Shown piece after piece: positions 7,454-16,901 of a DNA stretch of 64,000 nt. The notes beneath the pieces are model-generated. The model did not search any database. It worked only from the letters and a program-made list of their open reading frames with translations, and was not told the origin of the DNA. The stretch is taken from NCBI GenBank assembly GCA_029846755.1, contig JARWBI010000004.1, positions 124,001-188,000 on the forward strand, given 5' to 3'. A program made the translations under genes and the position numbers. Positions within the stretch are counted from its first letter, which is position 1, and every line of letters starts with the position of its first letter. The DNA is from Falsirhodobacter flavus. Its GTDB lineage: Bacteria > Pseudomonadota > Alphaproteobacteria > Rhodobacterales > Rhodobacteraceae.

Positions 7454-8716
7454 ATGGCAAATGCCGTGGACGCGCCGAAGGATTCCTTCCGGCTGAGTAT
7501 GCTCATATACGACACCCGCTATCGTTCGTTGACCATTCAGGTCATCGTGCTGATGCTTTTCATGGCGGGTGCGGCGTGGCTGGTGGACAACACCGTCCGC
7601 AACCTTGCCGTTTTGGGCAAGGATTTCAATTTCGGGTTTCTGGGCCAGCGCGCGGGCTATGACATCGCGCAGCGGCTGATCCGCTATACCAATGCCGATA
7701 CCCATGCGCGGGCGCTGCTGGTCGGCCTGCTGAACACGCTGCTGATCGCGTTCCTAGGCTGCATCGCGGCGACGATCCTCGGCGTTATCGTCGGGGTTCT
7801 GCGCCTGTCCAGCAACTGGCTCGTCGCGCGGCTGATGACGGTTTATGTGGAAATGTTCCGCAACGTGCCGCTGCTGCTGTGGATTCTGCTGGTCTTCACC
7901 GCCTTCACCGAGGCATCGCCCCTTCCTGCGACCTTCCGCGTCAATGCCCAGACGGGCGAGGCGGAAAGCTCCATGCTGTTCGGGCTGTTCGCGGTGACCA
8001 ACCGTTACACGGCGATCCCGGACGTGCTGGTCGAACGCGGGCTTGGAAGCCTTGCGCTTGGCCCGCTGTCGATCAACCTGACCTTCCTTGCCATCGTCGC
8101 GGTCATCGCGGGCAGCCTTCTGGCCCGCCGGGCGCTGCTGCGTCATGCAACGGCGGTGCAGGAGGCGACAGGTCTGCGCCCCAAGACGTGGTGGAAGTCG
8201 CTTCTGATCCTGATCCTGCCCATCGCTGTGCTGCTTTGGGCTTTGGGTGTGCATCTGTCGGTGCCGGCAATCACCGGCTTCAATTTCACCGGCGGCGTGA
8301 ACGTGTCGAACTCGTTCATGGCGCTGTGGCTGGCGCTGTCGCTCTATACCAGCGCGTTCATCGCGGAAATCGTCCGGGCGGGCATCCTTGCCGTGTCGCG
8401 CGGCCAGACCGAGGCGGCCTTCGCCCTTGGCCTGCGCCCCCGCCGCACCATGAGCCTCGTGATCCTGCCGCAGGCGCTGCGGGTGATCGTGCCGCCGCTG
8501 ATCTCGCAATACCTGAACCTGACCAAGAACTCGTCGCTGGCCATCGCGGTCGGGTATCTGGACCTGCGCGGCACGCTGGGGGGCATCACGCTGAACCAGA
8601 CGGGGCGTGAATTGGAATGCGTGCTGCTGATGATGCTGATCTATCTGGCGATCAGCCTTGTCATCTCGGGGGCGATGAACGTCTACAACGCCCGCATCAA
8701 GCTGAAGGAGCGTTGA
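7454..8716 (+). CDS. aapQ: General L-amino acid ABC transporter, permease AapQ
   Basis: The 420-residue inner-membrane permease is of the His/Glu/Gln/Arg family, in the large Aap/Bzt variant. That variant has a long insert (about 150-300) with extra membrane segments. Segment LVGLLNTLLIAFLGCIAATILGVI is the canonical start of the permease domain, and VYVEMFRNVPLLLWI its coupling region. The EAA-type loop is AEIVRAGILAVSRGQTEAAFALGL. It works with AapM. A purine-rich CAGGGGGAAA precedes the ATG. Confidence 0.94.
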   Translation: MANAVDAPKDSFRLSMLIYDTRYRSLTIQVIVLMLFMAGAAWLVDNTVRNLAVLGKDFNFGFLGQRAGYDIAQRLIRYTNADTHARALLVGLLNTLLIAFLGCIAATILGVIVGVLRLSSNWLVARLMTVYVEMFRNVPLLLWILLVFTAFTEASPLPATFRVNAQTGEAESSMLFGLFAVTNRYTAIPDVLVERGLGSLALGPLSINLTFLAIVAVIAGSLLARRALLRHATAVQEATGLRPKTWWKSLLILILPIAVLLWALGVHLSVPAITGFNFTGGVNVSNSFMALWLALSLYTSAFIAEIVRAGILAVSRGQTEAAFALGLRPRRTMSLVILPQALRVIVPPLISQYLNLTKNSSLAIAVGYLDLRGTLGGITLNQTGRELECVLLMMLIYLAISLVISGAMNVYNARIKLKER

Positions 8717-8717
8717 G

Positions 8718-10034
8718 ATGAGCGAGACCGGAACGCAAACCGTCCGCTTCGTTCGCGACACGATGCTGCCCGAGGCGGCGCCGCCCGCCAGCCAATCGGG
8801 CGCGGTGAAATGGCTGCGCGAGAATCTGTTCTCGGGCTGGCTGAACACGATCCTGACCATCATCGGTGCGTTGGTGCTGTTCCAGATCCTGAGGGGGCTG
8901 GTCCCGTGGTTCGCGCATTCGGTCTGGAACGCGCAGACCTTGGGCGAATGCCGCCAGATCATCGCCGAGACATGGGGCGAGGGTGCACGCGGTGCCTGCC
9001 TTGCCGTGGTGCGCGATCGCTGGGCGCAATGGACCTTCGGCTTCTATCCCGCGCATCTGTATTGGCGCCCGGTGCTGGCGCTGGTGCTGCTGTTCGCGGC
9101 GCTGGCCCCGATCTTGTTCTCGGCCGTGCCGCGCCGGTTGATGGCCTTCTCGGCGCTGTTTCCCTTTGTCGGCTATTACCTGCTGTGGGGCGGCACGATC
9201 TGGACGCCGGTGGTGGCGCTGGCGGGGTTCGTCGTCGGCTATGCCGTCTGGCGGGCGCTCGCGCGGCGCAACGCGCTGGCGGCGATCCTGCTGGCGCTGG
9301 TGGCGGCGCTGGTCTGGTGGCTGCTGCTTGCAGGCCCGGTGGAGCGCGCGCTGGCGCAGGTGGCACCGCTGGCGCTGCAATCGGTGCGCTCGTCCAGCTT
9401 CGGAGGCTTCGTTCTGGCGCTGACCATCGGGGTTTCTGCCATCTCGCTTTCCTTGCCTTTGGGGATCATGCTTGCACTGGGCCGTCAGTCGGACATGTTC
9501 CTGATCAAGACGCTGTCGGTCTGCTTCATCGAATTCATCCGGGGCGTGCCGCTCATCACGCTGCTGTTCACGGCGTCCCTGCTGCTGAACTACTTCCTGC
9601 CGCCGGGCACGAATTTCGACATCATCCTGCGCGTCATCATCATGGTGACCCTGTTCGCCGCCGCCTATATCGCCGAGGTGATCCGGGGTGGCCTCGCGGC
9701 CCTGCCGCGCGGGCAATACGAGGCGGCGGATGCCTTGGGTCTGGACTATTTTCAGGCGCAGCGGCTGATCGTTCTGCCGCAGGCGCTGAAAATCTCGATC
9801 CCCGGTATCGTGTCCACTTTCATCGGGCTGTTCAAGGACACGACGCTGGTGGTCTTCGTGGGGCTTCTCGATCCGCTGAAGGGCATCACGGACGCCGTCC
9901 GCGCATCCACCGACTGGAAGGGCATCTACTGGGAGCCCTATATCTTCGTCGGTTTCATCTTCTTTCTCTTCTGTTTCGGCATGTCGCGCTACTCCATGTA
10001 TCTGGAGCGCCGGCTGAAACGCGACCACCGTTAA
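8718..10034 (+). CDS. aapM: General L-amino acid ABC transporter, permease AapM
   Basis: The 438-residue second permease subunit begins one base after the aapQ stop. It has many hydrophobic segments (from about residue 46, [18 protein letters not shown]). The permease domain lies in the C-terminal half: [15 protein letters not shown], then the EAA-like [24 protein letters not shown] contacting the ATPase. [19 protein letters not shown] is strongly conserved in AapM/BztC. It forms the heterodimeric channel with AapQ. Confidence 0.94.
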   Translation: MSETGTQTVRFVRDTMLPEAAPPASQSGAVKWLRENLFSGWLNTILTIIGALVLFQILRGLVPWFAHSVWNAQTLGECRQIIAETWGEGARGACLAVVRDRWAQWTFGFYPAHLYWRPVLALVLLFAALAPILFSAVPRRLMAFSALFPFVGYYLLWGGTIWTPVVALAGFVVGYAVWRALARRNALAAILLALVAALVWWLLLAGPVERALAQVAPLALQSVRSSSFGGFVLALTIGVSAISLSLPLGIMLALGRQSDMFLIKTLSVCFIEFIRGVPLITLLFTASLLLNYFLPPGTNFDIILRVIIMVTLFAAAYIAEVIRGGLAALPRGQYEAADALGLDYFQAQRLIVLPQALKISIPGIVSTFIGLFKDTTLVVFVGLLDPLKGITDAVRASTDWKGIYWEPYIFVGFIFFLFCFGMSRYSMYLERRLKRDHR

Positions 10035-10044
10035 GGAGCCGTCC

Positions 10045-10830
10045 ATGGAAACCATCGAACGCGCCGTCGATACCAGCCACATGAAGGTCAGCGACGAGGT
10101 CGCGATCCAGATCAGCCAGATGAACAAATGGTATGGTCAGTTCCACGTCCTGCGCGACATCAACCTGACGGTGAACCGGGGCGAACGGATCGTCATCTGC
10201 GGGCCGTCGGGTTCGGGGAAATCGACGCTGATCCGCTGCATCAACCGTCTGGAGGAACATCAGTCGGGCCAGATCGTCGTGGACGGGACAGAGCTGACGT
10301 CGGATCTGAAGAACATCGACAAGGTCCGGTCCGAGGTCGGAATGGTGTTCCAGCACTTCAACCTGTTCCCGCACCTGACCATTCTGGAAAACTGCACGCT
10401 CGCCCCGATCTGGGTTCGCAAGATCCCGAAGGCCGAGGCCGAGGAAACGGCGATGCACTTCCTGCGGAAGGTGAAGATCCCCGAACAGGCGAACAAATAC
10501 CCCGGCCAGCTTTCGGGCGGTCAGCAGCAGCGGGTCGCCATCGCTCGCTCGCTCTGCATGAAGCCGCGGATCATGCTGTTCGACGAGCCGACCTCGGCAT
10601 TGGACCCCGAGATGATCAAGGAGGTGCTGGACACCATGATCTCGCTTGCCGAGGAAGGGATGACCATGCTGTGCGTGACGCACGAGATGGGCTTCGCGCA
10701 GGCTGTGGCGAACCGGGTGGTCTTCATGGACCAGGGCCAGATCGTCGAACAGAACACCCCGCGCGAATTCTTCAACAATCCGCAGTCAGAGCGGACGAAG
10801 CTGTTCCTGAGCCAGATCCTGGGTCACTGA
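10045..10830 (+). CDS. aapP: General L-amino acid ABC transporter, ATPase AapP
   Basis: The 261-residue cytoplasmic ATPase shows Walker [10 protein letters not shown] (53-61), Q-loop [14 protein letters not shown], signature LSGGQQQR, Walker [14 protein letters not shown] and switch His in CVTHEMGFA. All are typical of polar amino-acid importers (GlnQ/AapP). A good Shine-Dalgarno (AAGGAG) lies 7 bp before the ATG. Its last 7 bp overlap the 3' end of the convergent sixA gene, so no separate terminator follows. Confidence 0.96.
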   Translation: METIERAVDTSHMKVSDEVAIQISQMNKWYGQFHVLRDINLTVNRGERIVICGPSGSGKSTLIRCINRLEEHQSGQIVVDGTELTSDLKNIDKVRSEVGMVFQHFNLFPHLTILENCTLAPIWVRKIPKAEAEETAMHFLRKVKIPEQANKYPGQLSGGQQQRVAIARSLCMKPRIMLFDEPTSALDPEMIKEVLDTMISLAEEGMTMLCVTHEMGFAQAVANRVVFMDQGQIVEQNTPREFFNNPQSERTKLFLSQILGH

Positions 10831-11324
10831 ACCAGCTCGCGCGGGACGATGAAATCGACCGTGCTGCCCTGATGGAAATCGACCTCGGCCCACGGGCCGG
10901 GGAAATCGACGACCAAAGTCGCCCCGGTCGGGTATTTTCCGAACTGCTCGCTTGCCGGGGCGCTGGCCACCAGGCGATGCGCGAATTCCGCGATGCCGGG
11001 GTTGTGGCCCAGCATGGCGACGACATTGCCCTTGGCATGGCGCAGCACGGCCAGCATCACATCCGGCCCGGCATGATAAAGCGCGGATTTCATCACCGGC
11101 TCGGGCGCGTCGGGCAGGGCGGGGGCGATGCCCTCCCACGTCTCGCGCGTGCGGGCGGCGTCGGAGCATAGCACCTCGTCCGGGACATACCCGCGCGAGG
11201 CGAGCCACGCCCCGAGATCTTCGGCCGCGCCGATGCCGCGCTGGTTCAGCGGGCGATCGTGGTCGGCAAGATTGGCATTGTCCCACGACGATTTGGCGTG
11301 GCGGATCAGGATCAGTCTGGGCAT
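10824..11324 (-). CDS. SixA-type histidine phosphatase
   Basis: The 166-residue histidine phosphatase (phosphoglycerate mutase superfamily) has the RHA motif at 8-10 with the phospho-accepting His9. A second catalytic His107 is in GHNPGI, with conserved [10 protein letters not shown] between them. SixA proteins dephosphorylate phosphohistidine, for example on PtsO-type or HPt proteins. The target here is unknown. It is convergent with aapP (7-bp overlap) and reads away from argB, from which it is separated by 45 bp. It could be cotranscribed with argB. Confidence 0.85.
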   Translation of the reverse strand: MPRLILIRHAKSSWDNANLADHDRPLNQRGIGAAEDLGAWLASRGYVPDEVLCSDAARTRETWEGIAPALPDAPEPVMKSALYHAGPDVMLAVLRHAKGNVVAMLGHNPGIAEFAHRLVASAPASEQFGKYPTGATLVVDFPGPWAEVDFHQGSTVDFIVPRELVQ

Positions 11325-11369
11325 GTCGGTTCCTCCGTCACACGAGGGTTACATGCCCAGAGAAAGCCG

Positions 11370-12263
11370 TCAACGGATCCGGGGTTTCACCCGCGGTTCG
11401 GTGGTGCGGATCATGGAGCCCGCGCCGTGGTCGGTGAACAGTTCCAGCAGACACGCGTTCGGCACACGGCCATCCAGGATGACGACCCCGCGGACCCCTT
11501 CCTCGACCGCTTTCAACGCGGTTTCGGTCTTGGGGATCATGCCGCCCGCGATGGTGCCATCCGCGATCATCGCGCGAACGTCATCGGGGGTCAGCTGCGT
11601 GACCACGTCGCCGTCTTTGTTCTTGACGCCCGACACATCGGTCAGCAGCAGCAGGCGGTCCGCCTTCAGCGCGCCCGCGATGGCACCTGCGGCGGTGTCG
11701 CCGTTGACGTTGAATGTCTCGTTATCTTCCATCCCGGTGGCGACGGGGGCGACGACCGGGATCATCCCCGCATTATACAGATCGCGCAGCACCTGCACGT
11801 TCATCTCCACCGGCTTGCCGACGAAACCGAGCTCGGGATCGTCCGCCTCGGCCACCATCAGATCGTCGTCCTTGCCGGAGATGCCAACCGCTCGCCCGCC
11901 CTGATCGTTGATCGCCTGCACGATGCGCTTGTTCACGAGACCGGACAGGACCATCTCCACCACCTCGACCGTGGGCTTGTCGGTCACACGCTTGCCGCGC
12001 ACGAATTCCGACTTGATGCCCAGCTTTGCCAGCAGATCGTTGATCATCGGGCCGCCGCCATGCACCACGACCGGGTTCACGCCCACTTGCCGCATCAGCA
12101 CCACGTCGCGGGCGAATTCGGCCATCGCATCGTCGTCGCCCATGGCGTTGCCGCCGAACTTCACCACGACGACCGCCCCCGCGTATCGTTGAAGATAGGG
12201 AAGCGCTTCGGACAAAGTCTTGGCGGTGGCGATAGAATCGTGCATGGGACGCTGCTTTTTCAT
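11370..12263 (-). CDS. argB: Acetylglutamate kinase
   Basis: The 297-residue amino-acid kinase phosphorylates N-acetylglutamate in arginine biosynthesis. The phosphate-binding [11 protein letters not shown] (Lys35) and the acetylglutamate loop VHGGGPMIN (69-72) are intact. So are [12 protein letters not shown] and the C-terminal ATP-binding segment [16 protein letters not shown]. The length is normal. Possible arginine feedback inhibition was not judged, although the N-terminal extension (about 1-25) present in inhibitable enzymes is found here. In related genomes argB often follows engB. Here an SDR and an MFS gene lie between. Confidence 0.95.
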   Translation of the reverse strand: MKKQRPMHDSIATAKTLSEALPYLQRYAGAVVVVKFGGNAMGDDDAMAEFARDVVLMRQVGVNPVVVHGGGPMINDLLAKLGIKSEFVRGKRVTDKPTVEVVEMVLSGLVNKRIVQAINDQGGRAVGISGKDDDLMVAEADDPELGFVGKPVEMNVQVLRDLYNAGMIPVVAPVATGMEDNETFNVNGDTAAGAIAGALKADRLLLLTDVSGVKNKDGDVVTQLTPDDVRAMIADGTIAGGMIPKTETALKAVEEGVRGVVILDGRVPNACLLELFTDHGAGSMIRTTEPRVKPRIR

Positions 12264-12368
12264 GAGGCCGGTTCCTTGTTCCGAGCCAAGGACTACCGCC
12301 TTTGCGCGCCCCTGCCAACTTGAGAATTCCCCCGCCCGCGCTTAGGTTTGCCGCAAAGGAGAACCGCG

Positions 12369-13097
12369 ATGGGCGAAAAGACACTGCTGCTGACGGGGGC
12401 AAGCCGGGGGATCGGCCATGCGACGGTGAAGCGGTTTTCTTCGGAAGGGTGGCGCGTGCTGACCTGTTCGCGGCAGGCCTTCGATCCGCGCTGCCCCTGG
12501 CCGGGGGGAGAGGCGAACCACATCCAGATCGACCTTGCCGATGCAGACGGGACCGCCGCCGCGATGGACGCGATCCGCGAAAGGATCGGGGGGCAGCTGG
12601 ATGCGCTGGTGAACAATGCGGGGATTTCGCCGAAAGGCGATGGCGGCAGCCGGCTTAACACGCTGCAGACCGAACTTCGGACGTGGCGGCAGGTGTTCAA
12701 TGTCAACTTCTTTGCCTCGGTCATCCTTGCGCGGGGGCTGCGGAACGAACTGGCGGCGGCCAAAGGGTCGGTCGTCAACGTGACCTCCATCGCGGGAAGC
12801 CGGGTGCATCCATTCGCGGGGGCGGCCTATGCCACGTCGAAGGCGGCTCTGGCGGCGCTGACGCGGGAGATGGCGCATGATTTCGGCCCGCTGGGCGTGC
12901 GTGTGAATGCCATCGCTCCGGGCGAGGTCGAGACCGCGATCCTGTCCCCCGGCACCGACAAGATCGTCGAGGCGTTGCCCCTGCGCCGTCTGGGCCAGCC
13001 AAAGGAGGTGGCCGACCTGATCTGGTTCCTCTGTTCGGACCAGTCCAGCTACATCTCGGGCGCCGAGATCGAGGTGAACGGCGCCCAGCACGTCTAG
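12369..13097 (+). CDS. SDR-family oxidoreductase
   Basis: The 242-residue short-chain dehydrogenase has the cofactor loop TGASRGIG (9-16), NNAG (82-85), and catalytic Ser140, Tyr154 and Lys158 (YATSK). The C-terminal EVADLIWFLCSDQSSYISGAEIEVNGA is typical. Position 35 is Arg (CSRQ), hinting at NADP preference, which is an inference. The start at 12369 has AAAGGAG 8 bp upstream. It is divergent from argB, and its stop overlaps the MFS gene's stop by 4 bp. The substrate is unknown. Resemblance to FabG-type reductases is generic. Confidence 0.85.
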   Translation: MGEKTLLLTGASRGIGHATVKRFSSEGWRVLTCSRQAFDPRCPWPGGEANHIQIDLADADGTAAAMDAIRERIGGQLDALVNNAGISPKGDGGSRLNTLQTELRTWRQVFNVNFFASVILARGLRNELAAAKGSVVNVTSIAGSRVHPFAGAAYATSKAALAALTREMAHDFGPLGVRVNAIAPGEVETAILSPGTDKIVEALPLRRLGQPKEVADLIWFLCSDQSSYISGAEIEVNGAQHV

Positions 13098-14872
13098 GGC
13101 AGTTTGTGCGGGATCATCGCATCGTCCATCAACGGGACGGTCTGGCGTTCGATCATGCGGTGGACATGCGGGCGCTCCGGACCGCGATGCAGCTTCACCA
13201 GCCGGTCATAGCTTTCAACATCGGCCTGCGTGCGCCGGATGTTGTGGCGGATATATTCCACCCATGTTGGGACGTGATAGGTCTCGATCCAGATGTCGGG
13301 GTTTTCCAGATCGCGCAGCAACGCCCATTGCTGCGCGCCGTCGCGGATGCGCACGCGCCGCCGCTCGGTCATCGCCTCGAGGAAGGATTTGGTGTTTCCG
13401 GGCGGGATGTCCCAGTCGATCATCACCATGATCGGCCCCGATTGCGGCTTCAGATCCAGCCGCAGCGCAGGCGCGGAAAAGCGGTTCGCGGGATCGAGGT
13501 TCACGTCGGAAAAATCCGGCATCGGCCAGACGCGGCCAAGAACGGCGCCGAAGAGCATCACCGCCGCCGCCGCCAGCAACGCGCCGGGAATTCCGATCAC
13601 TTCGGACAACAGACCCCAAAGCCAGCTTCCCACCGCCATCCCGCCGAAGGTCGCGGTCTGATAGATCGACAGCGCCCGCCCGACGACCCATCGCGGCGTC
13701 GCCAGTTGGACCGAGACGTTGAATAGCGACAGGGCCGAGACCCATGCCGACCCCGCGATCATCAGGCCTAGAACCGTCAGCACCTCGAACCGGCTGAGCG
13801 CGACGATGACGGTGCCAAGAGCCGACAGGGCGAAGGCGCCGCAGATGATCGTCTCGATCCGGAACCTTGCGCGGATGCGCGGGCTGCCCAGCGCCCCGCC
13901 GATGGCCCCAAGCCCGAAGGCCCCCAGCATCACGCCATAGGTCGTCGCCGTCCCGCCCAGCATGTCGCGCGTGATGACCGGCAGCAGCGCCAGCAGCGTC
14001 ACCGCGCCAATCCCGAAGACCAGCCCCCGCCCGATCATCCGCATCAGGTTCGGCGACATCGACACATATCGCAGCCCGGCCGAGATGGCATGGCCCATCC
14101 GTTCGGGGGGAAGGGCGCGCGGCTCCTGCGGGCTGTTCCAGCGGGCCAGCGCATAGATCACTGCGGTATAGCTGATCGCGTTCAATGCGAAGGCCGTCGC
14201 CGGTCCCGCCCATGCCACGACCAGCCCGCCCAGCGCCGGGCCAATGGACCGCATCAGGTTGAAGCTCATGGAATTCAGCGTGACGGCGGCGGCCAGATCG
14301 TCGCGCGGCACCAGATCGCGCATCGAGGCCTGCCACGAGGGCAGGTGCATCGCCGATCCGCAGCCCAGAAGGAAGGTGAAGGTCAGCAGCGTCCAAGGGT
14401 TCAGCAGCCCCATGAACGCGACAGCCGCCAGCAGCGCGGAAACGACCAGCAGAAAGGTCTGCGCCATCAGCATGACCTTGCGCCGCGGGAAGTTGTCGGC
14501 CAGCGCCCCGGCGGAAATGGCAAGGATCATCACCGGCAGCGTGGTCGAGGCCTGCACCAGCGCGACCATGTCATGCGAGGGGGTCAGCGTCGCCATCATC
14601 CAACCCGCGCCAACATTCTGGATCAGCGTGCCAAGGTTGGCGACCAGCGTGGCGGTCCAGATCAGCCGGAAGGCCGGATGGCGAAGCGGGGCGAGCGGAG
14701 AGTTGGATTTCGCAGCAGGGGCGGGATCGGCAGCGCCGGTGCCCGAAGGCGCAGCGCTTGGTCCGGTCAGCACCTGAGGATCGCCAGCCTCGGCTCCGGT
14801 TCGGGTATCTGCGTCAGGCGTTTCGAACGTGTCCGGTTTCGGCAAATCTTCGGGTCTTGCTGGGTCGGACAT
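13094..14872 (-). CDS. MFS transporter (MFS_3/EntS-like) with C-terminal soluble domain
   Basis: The 592-residue protein has a Pro/Ala-rich hydrophilic N-terminus (about 1-65) and a 12-helix major-facilitator core (about 68-470) beginning LRHPAFRLIWTATLVANLG. A soluble C-terminal domain of about 110 residues follows (from GPIMVMIDWDIPPGN, rich in Arg and Trp), with a ferredoxin-like pattern as in antibiotic-monooxygenase-type domains. The core resembles the MFS_3 family, which includes the enterobactin exporter EntS. The substrate is not known. No siderophore genes are nearby. It lies downstream of engB on the same strand, about 40 bp away. Confidence 0.82.
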   Translation of the reverse strand: MSDPARPEDLPKPDTFETPDADTRTGAEAGDPQVLTGPSAAPSGTGAADPAPAAKSNSPLAPLRHPAFRLIWTATLVANLGTLIQNVGAGWMMATLTPSHDMVALVQASTTLPVMILAISAGALADNFPRRKVMLMAQTFLLVVSALLAAVAFMGLLNPWTLLTFTFLLGCGSAMHLPSWQASMRDLVPRDDLAAAVTLNSMSFNLMRSIGPALGGLVVAWAGPATAFALNAISYTAVIYALARWNSPQEPRALPPERMGHAISAGLRYVSMSPNLMRMIGRGLVFGIGAVTLLALLPVITRDMLGGTATTYGVMLGAFGLGAIGGALGSPRIRARFRIETIICGAFALSALGTVIVALSRFEVLTVLGLMIAGSAWVSALSLFNVSVQLATPRWVVGRALSIYQTATFGGMAVGSWLWGLLSEVIGIPGALLAAAAVMLFGAVLGRVWPMPDFSDVNLDPANRFSAPALRLDLKPQSGPIMVMIDWDIPPGNTKSFLEAMTERRRVRIRDGAQQWALLRDLENPDIWIETYHVPTWVEYIRHNIRRTQADVESYDRLVKLHRGPERPHVHRMIERQTVPLMDDAMIPHKLP

Positions 14873-14914
14873 CCACTTCTCCTCGCTTGCCCCAAAGCTA
14901 GCAGGTCCGGCGGC

Positions 14915-15562
14915 CTATTCCAGCGTCGCGATGATGGCGCGCAGGGTTTCGATCCCATCGCCCTTTTCGGAACTGGTCAGCACGATCTCGGGATAGGCGG
15001 CAGGATGTTTGGACAGCGCGGCCTTCACCTGTTCGATATTCGCCTCGCGTTCGGCGCGGCTGACCTTGTCGGATTTGGTCATCACGACCTGGAAGGTCAC
15101 GGCGGAGCGGTCAAGCAGCTTCATGATCTCGGCATCGACGGCTTTGACGCCGTGGCGGGTGTCGATCAGAACGAAGGCGCGGCGCAGGGTGGACCGCCCG
15201 GCAAGATAGCTTTTCAGCAGCGCCTGCCATTTCGCGACGATGGCCACCGGCGCTTCGGCGTAACCATAGCCCGGAAGGTCGACGAGGTATTTCTCCTCGC
15301 CCAGCGCGAAATAGTTGATCTCCTGCGTCCGACCCGGCGTGTTCGACGCGCGGGCAAGGTTCTTGCGGTTCGTCAGCGCGTTGATGAGGCTGGATTTGCC
15401 GACGTTCGACCGGCCCGCGAAGCAGACCTCGATCCGGTCGGCAGGGGGCAGGCCGGGCATCGCAACGACGCCTTTGACGAAATCGACGGGTCCGGCGAAC
15501 AGCAGGCGTCCCGCCTCGCGCGCGTCGGCTTCGGCTTCGGGGGCAAGGGTGAAGTCGATCAT
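14915..15562 (-). CDS. engB: Ribosome biogenesis GTP-binding protein EngB/YihA
   Basis: The 215-residue small GTPase is needed for ribosome assembly and division. The G motifs are complete: GRSNVGKS (50-57), PGRTQEINYF, DLPG (95-98), TKSD (162-165) and SSEKGDG near the C-terminus. The start at 15562 is chosen because it gives the family N-terminus and overlaps the upstream acetyltransferase stop in an ATGA arrangement. The frame is open upstream but only as a shadow of that gene. It is part of the yidC-MOSC-acetyltransferase-engB chain. Confidence 0.94.
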   Translation of the reverse strand: MIDFTLAPEAEADAREAGRLLFAGPVDFVKGVVAMPGLPPADRIEVCFAGRSNVGKSSLINALTNRKNLARASNTPGRTQEINYFALGEEKYLVDLPGYGYAEAPVAIVAKWQALLKSYLAGRSTLRRAFVLIDTRHGVKAVDAEIMKLLDRSAVTFQVVMTKSDKVSRAEREANIEQVKAALSKHPAAYPEIVLTSSEKGDGIETLRAIIATLE

Positions 15563-16191
15563 CGGGCAGTCTCCAAAGCCGCGAGGTCGGCCCCGCGAAT
15601 GGCGTTCAGGTTGCGCGAGATCCGGTCCACCGGCCAGTCCCACCACGCGATGTCCAGAAGGCGCGCGATGGTGGGATCGTCGAACCGTCGGCGCACCTCG
15701 CGCGCCGGATTCCCCGCCACCACCGAATAGGGCGGGACATCGTGCGTGACAACCGCCTTCGCGGCGACGATCGCCCCCGCACCGATGGTCACCCCCGGCA
15801 TGATCCACGCCTCGGACCCGATCCAGACGTCGGGACCGATCACCGTGTCGCCCCGGTTTTCGGCCGCCGAGGTGGCGGGATCGAATCCGTCCTCCCAGCC
15901 ATGGCCAAAAATGTTGAAGGGAAATGTCGAAAAACCGCCCATCGCATGGTTCGCGCCGTTCATCACGATGCGGATGCCGGTGGCGAAGGCGCAGAAGGCG
16001 CCGATCCGCAGCCGGTCGCCGACGAAATCGAAATGGTGCAGCAAGTTGTCGTCGAAAAAGCGTTCCGGTGTGGCAGGATCGTCGTAATAACTGAAGGGGC
16101 CGACATCGACATTCGCGCGGCCTGCTGCCAGCGGGCGCAGGAAGACGATGCGCGGATGGGCCGGGACCGGTTGCAGGATGTCGGGGTTCAT
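15559..16191 (-). CDS. CatB/Vat-like hexapeptide acetyltransferase
   Basis: The 210-residue left-handed beta-helix acetyltransferase belongs to the xenobiotic (CatB/Vat) group. It has the VDVGPFSYYDDP start, IGAFCAFATGIRIVMNGANHAM with the catalytic-type His, and hexapeptide repeats from TVIGPDVWIGSEAWIMPGVTIGAGAIVAAKAVV. The NPAREVRRRFDDPTIARLL block and a C-terminal WWDWP are also typical. Members acetylate chloramphenicol or streptogramins, but chromosomal copies often act on unknown substrates, so drug resistance is not implied. It overlaps the MOSC gene and engB by 4 bp at each end, so the three are translationally coupled. Confidence 0.85.
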   Translation of the reverse strand: MNPDILQPVPAHPRIVFLRPLAAGRANVDVGPFSYYDDPATPERFFDDNLLHHFDFVGDRLRIGAFCAFATGIRIVMNGANHAMGGFSTFPFNIFGHGWEDGFDPATSAAENRGDTVIGPDVWIGSEAWIMPGVTIGAGAIVAAKAVVTHDVPPYSVVAGNPAREVRRRFDDPTIARLLDIAWWDWPVDRISRNLNAIRGADLAALETAR

Positions 16192-16901
16192 GTCGCGATT
16201 CTGCCGCCCCGGATCACGGTGGCATAGACGCCGAAATCGCGGTGACCATAATGGTTGAACAGGCCCTGCAAAGTGTCAGCGTCGATCTGGCCCGTTTCGG
16301 GGTTCGCCATCGTGGCGCGGCAGCGGGTGATGCGTTCCTCGATCCGCAGGACGGCATCGCCGATGGCGATCTCTTGCCCGATCATGTCCAATTCGGCCCA
16401 GGGCTCCACCCCGTCAAGCCAGAGGTTTCCGCGCCAGCGGTGGATCGACAGGTCCGTGCCCATCTTCGCCGACAGATCGGCCAGAGAGGTCAGCGAGAGG
16501 ATCGACACGGAAGGAAACTCGCTGTCAGTCATGCCGCGTCCGGCGCTGACGATCCTTGCCGATTGGGCGCGGTCCTCGGGCATCAGCGGGCGGACCCAGT
16601 CGATGAACTCCGCGGGGTCTTCGTCAGGGCGGAAGGTCAGGTCGGGGCGGTCCGGGTGGCGCAGGGTGACGCTGCGCGAGGCTTCGTCCAGCGTGCAGGT
16701 CATCGCCATCAGGGCAGGGGCCTTGGCCCCGCGCGAGAAGTTGGCGCAGCGGTTCCAGCCATCGGTCAGCCGTGCCGCCTCGTGCGCGACGGCCCAGTGG
16801 CGGTCGAACGGCAGACACTCCCCCTCCGAAAGCAGAACGGACGCGAGTTCCTCGCGTCCGTGTGCCTTGATCGGGTGCCGGAAGATTCGGCTCAGGATCA
16901 T
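16188..16901 (-). CDS. MOSC domain-containing protein
   Basis: The 237-residue protein has an N-terminal beta-barrel (MILSRIFRHPIKAHGREELASVLLSEGECLPFDRHWAVAHE...) and a C-terminal MOSC domain. In the latter, WRGNLWLDGVEPWAELDMIGQEIAIGD and RITRCRATMANPETGQ hold the conserved Cys of sulfur-carrying MOSC proteins. Relatives bind molybdenum cofactor or iron-sulfur clusters. The start at 16901 overlaps the yidC stop (ATGA). MOSC genes beside yidC are recurrent in Rhodobacteraceae. A role in molybdoenzyme maturation would fit the BisC-like enzyme elsewhere in the window, but that link is only inference. Confidence 0.85.
   Translation of the reverse strand: MILSRIFRHPIKAHGREELASVLLSEGECLPFDRHWAVAHEAARLTDGWNRCANFSRGAKAPALMAMTCTLDEASRSVTLRHPDRPDLTFRPDEDPAEFIDWVRPLMPEDRAQSARIVSAGRGMTDSEFPSVSILSLTSLADLSAKMGTDLSIHRWRGNLWLDGVEPWAELDMIGQEIAIGDAVLRIEERITRCRATMANPETGQIDADTLQGLFNHYGHRDFGVYATVIRGGRIAT

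Noticed and set aside
15559-16191. Antibiotic-resistance call for the CatB/Vat-like protein
   Set aside because: Chromosomal members are widespread with unknown substrates, and the gene is embedded in a housekeeping unit.
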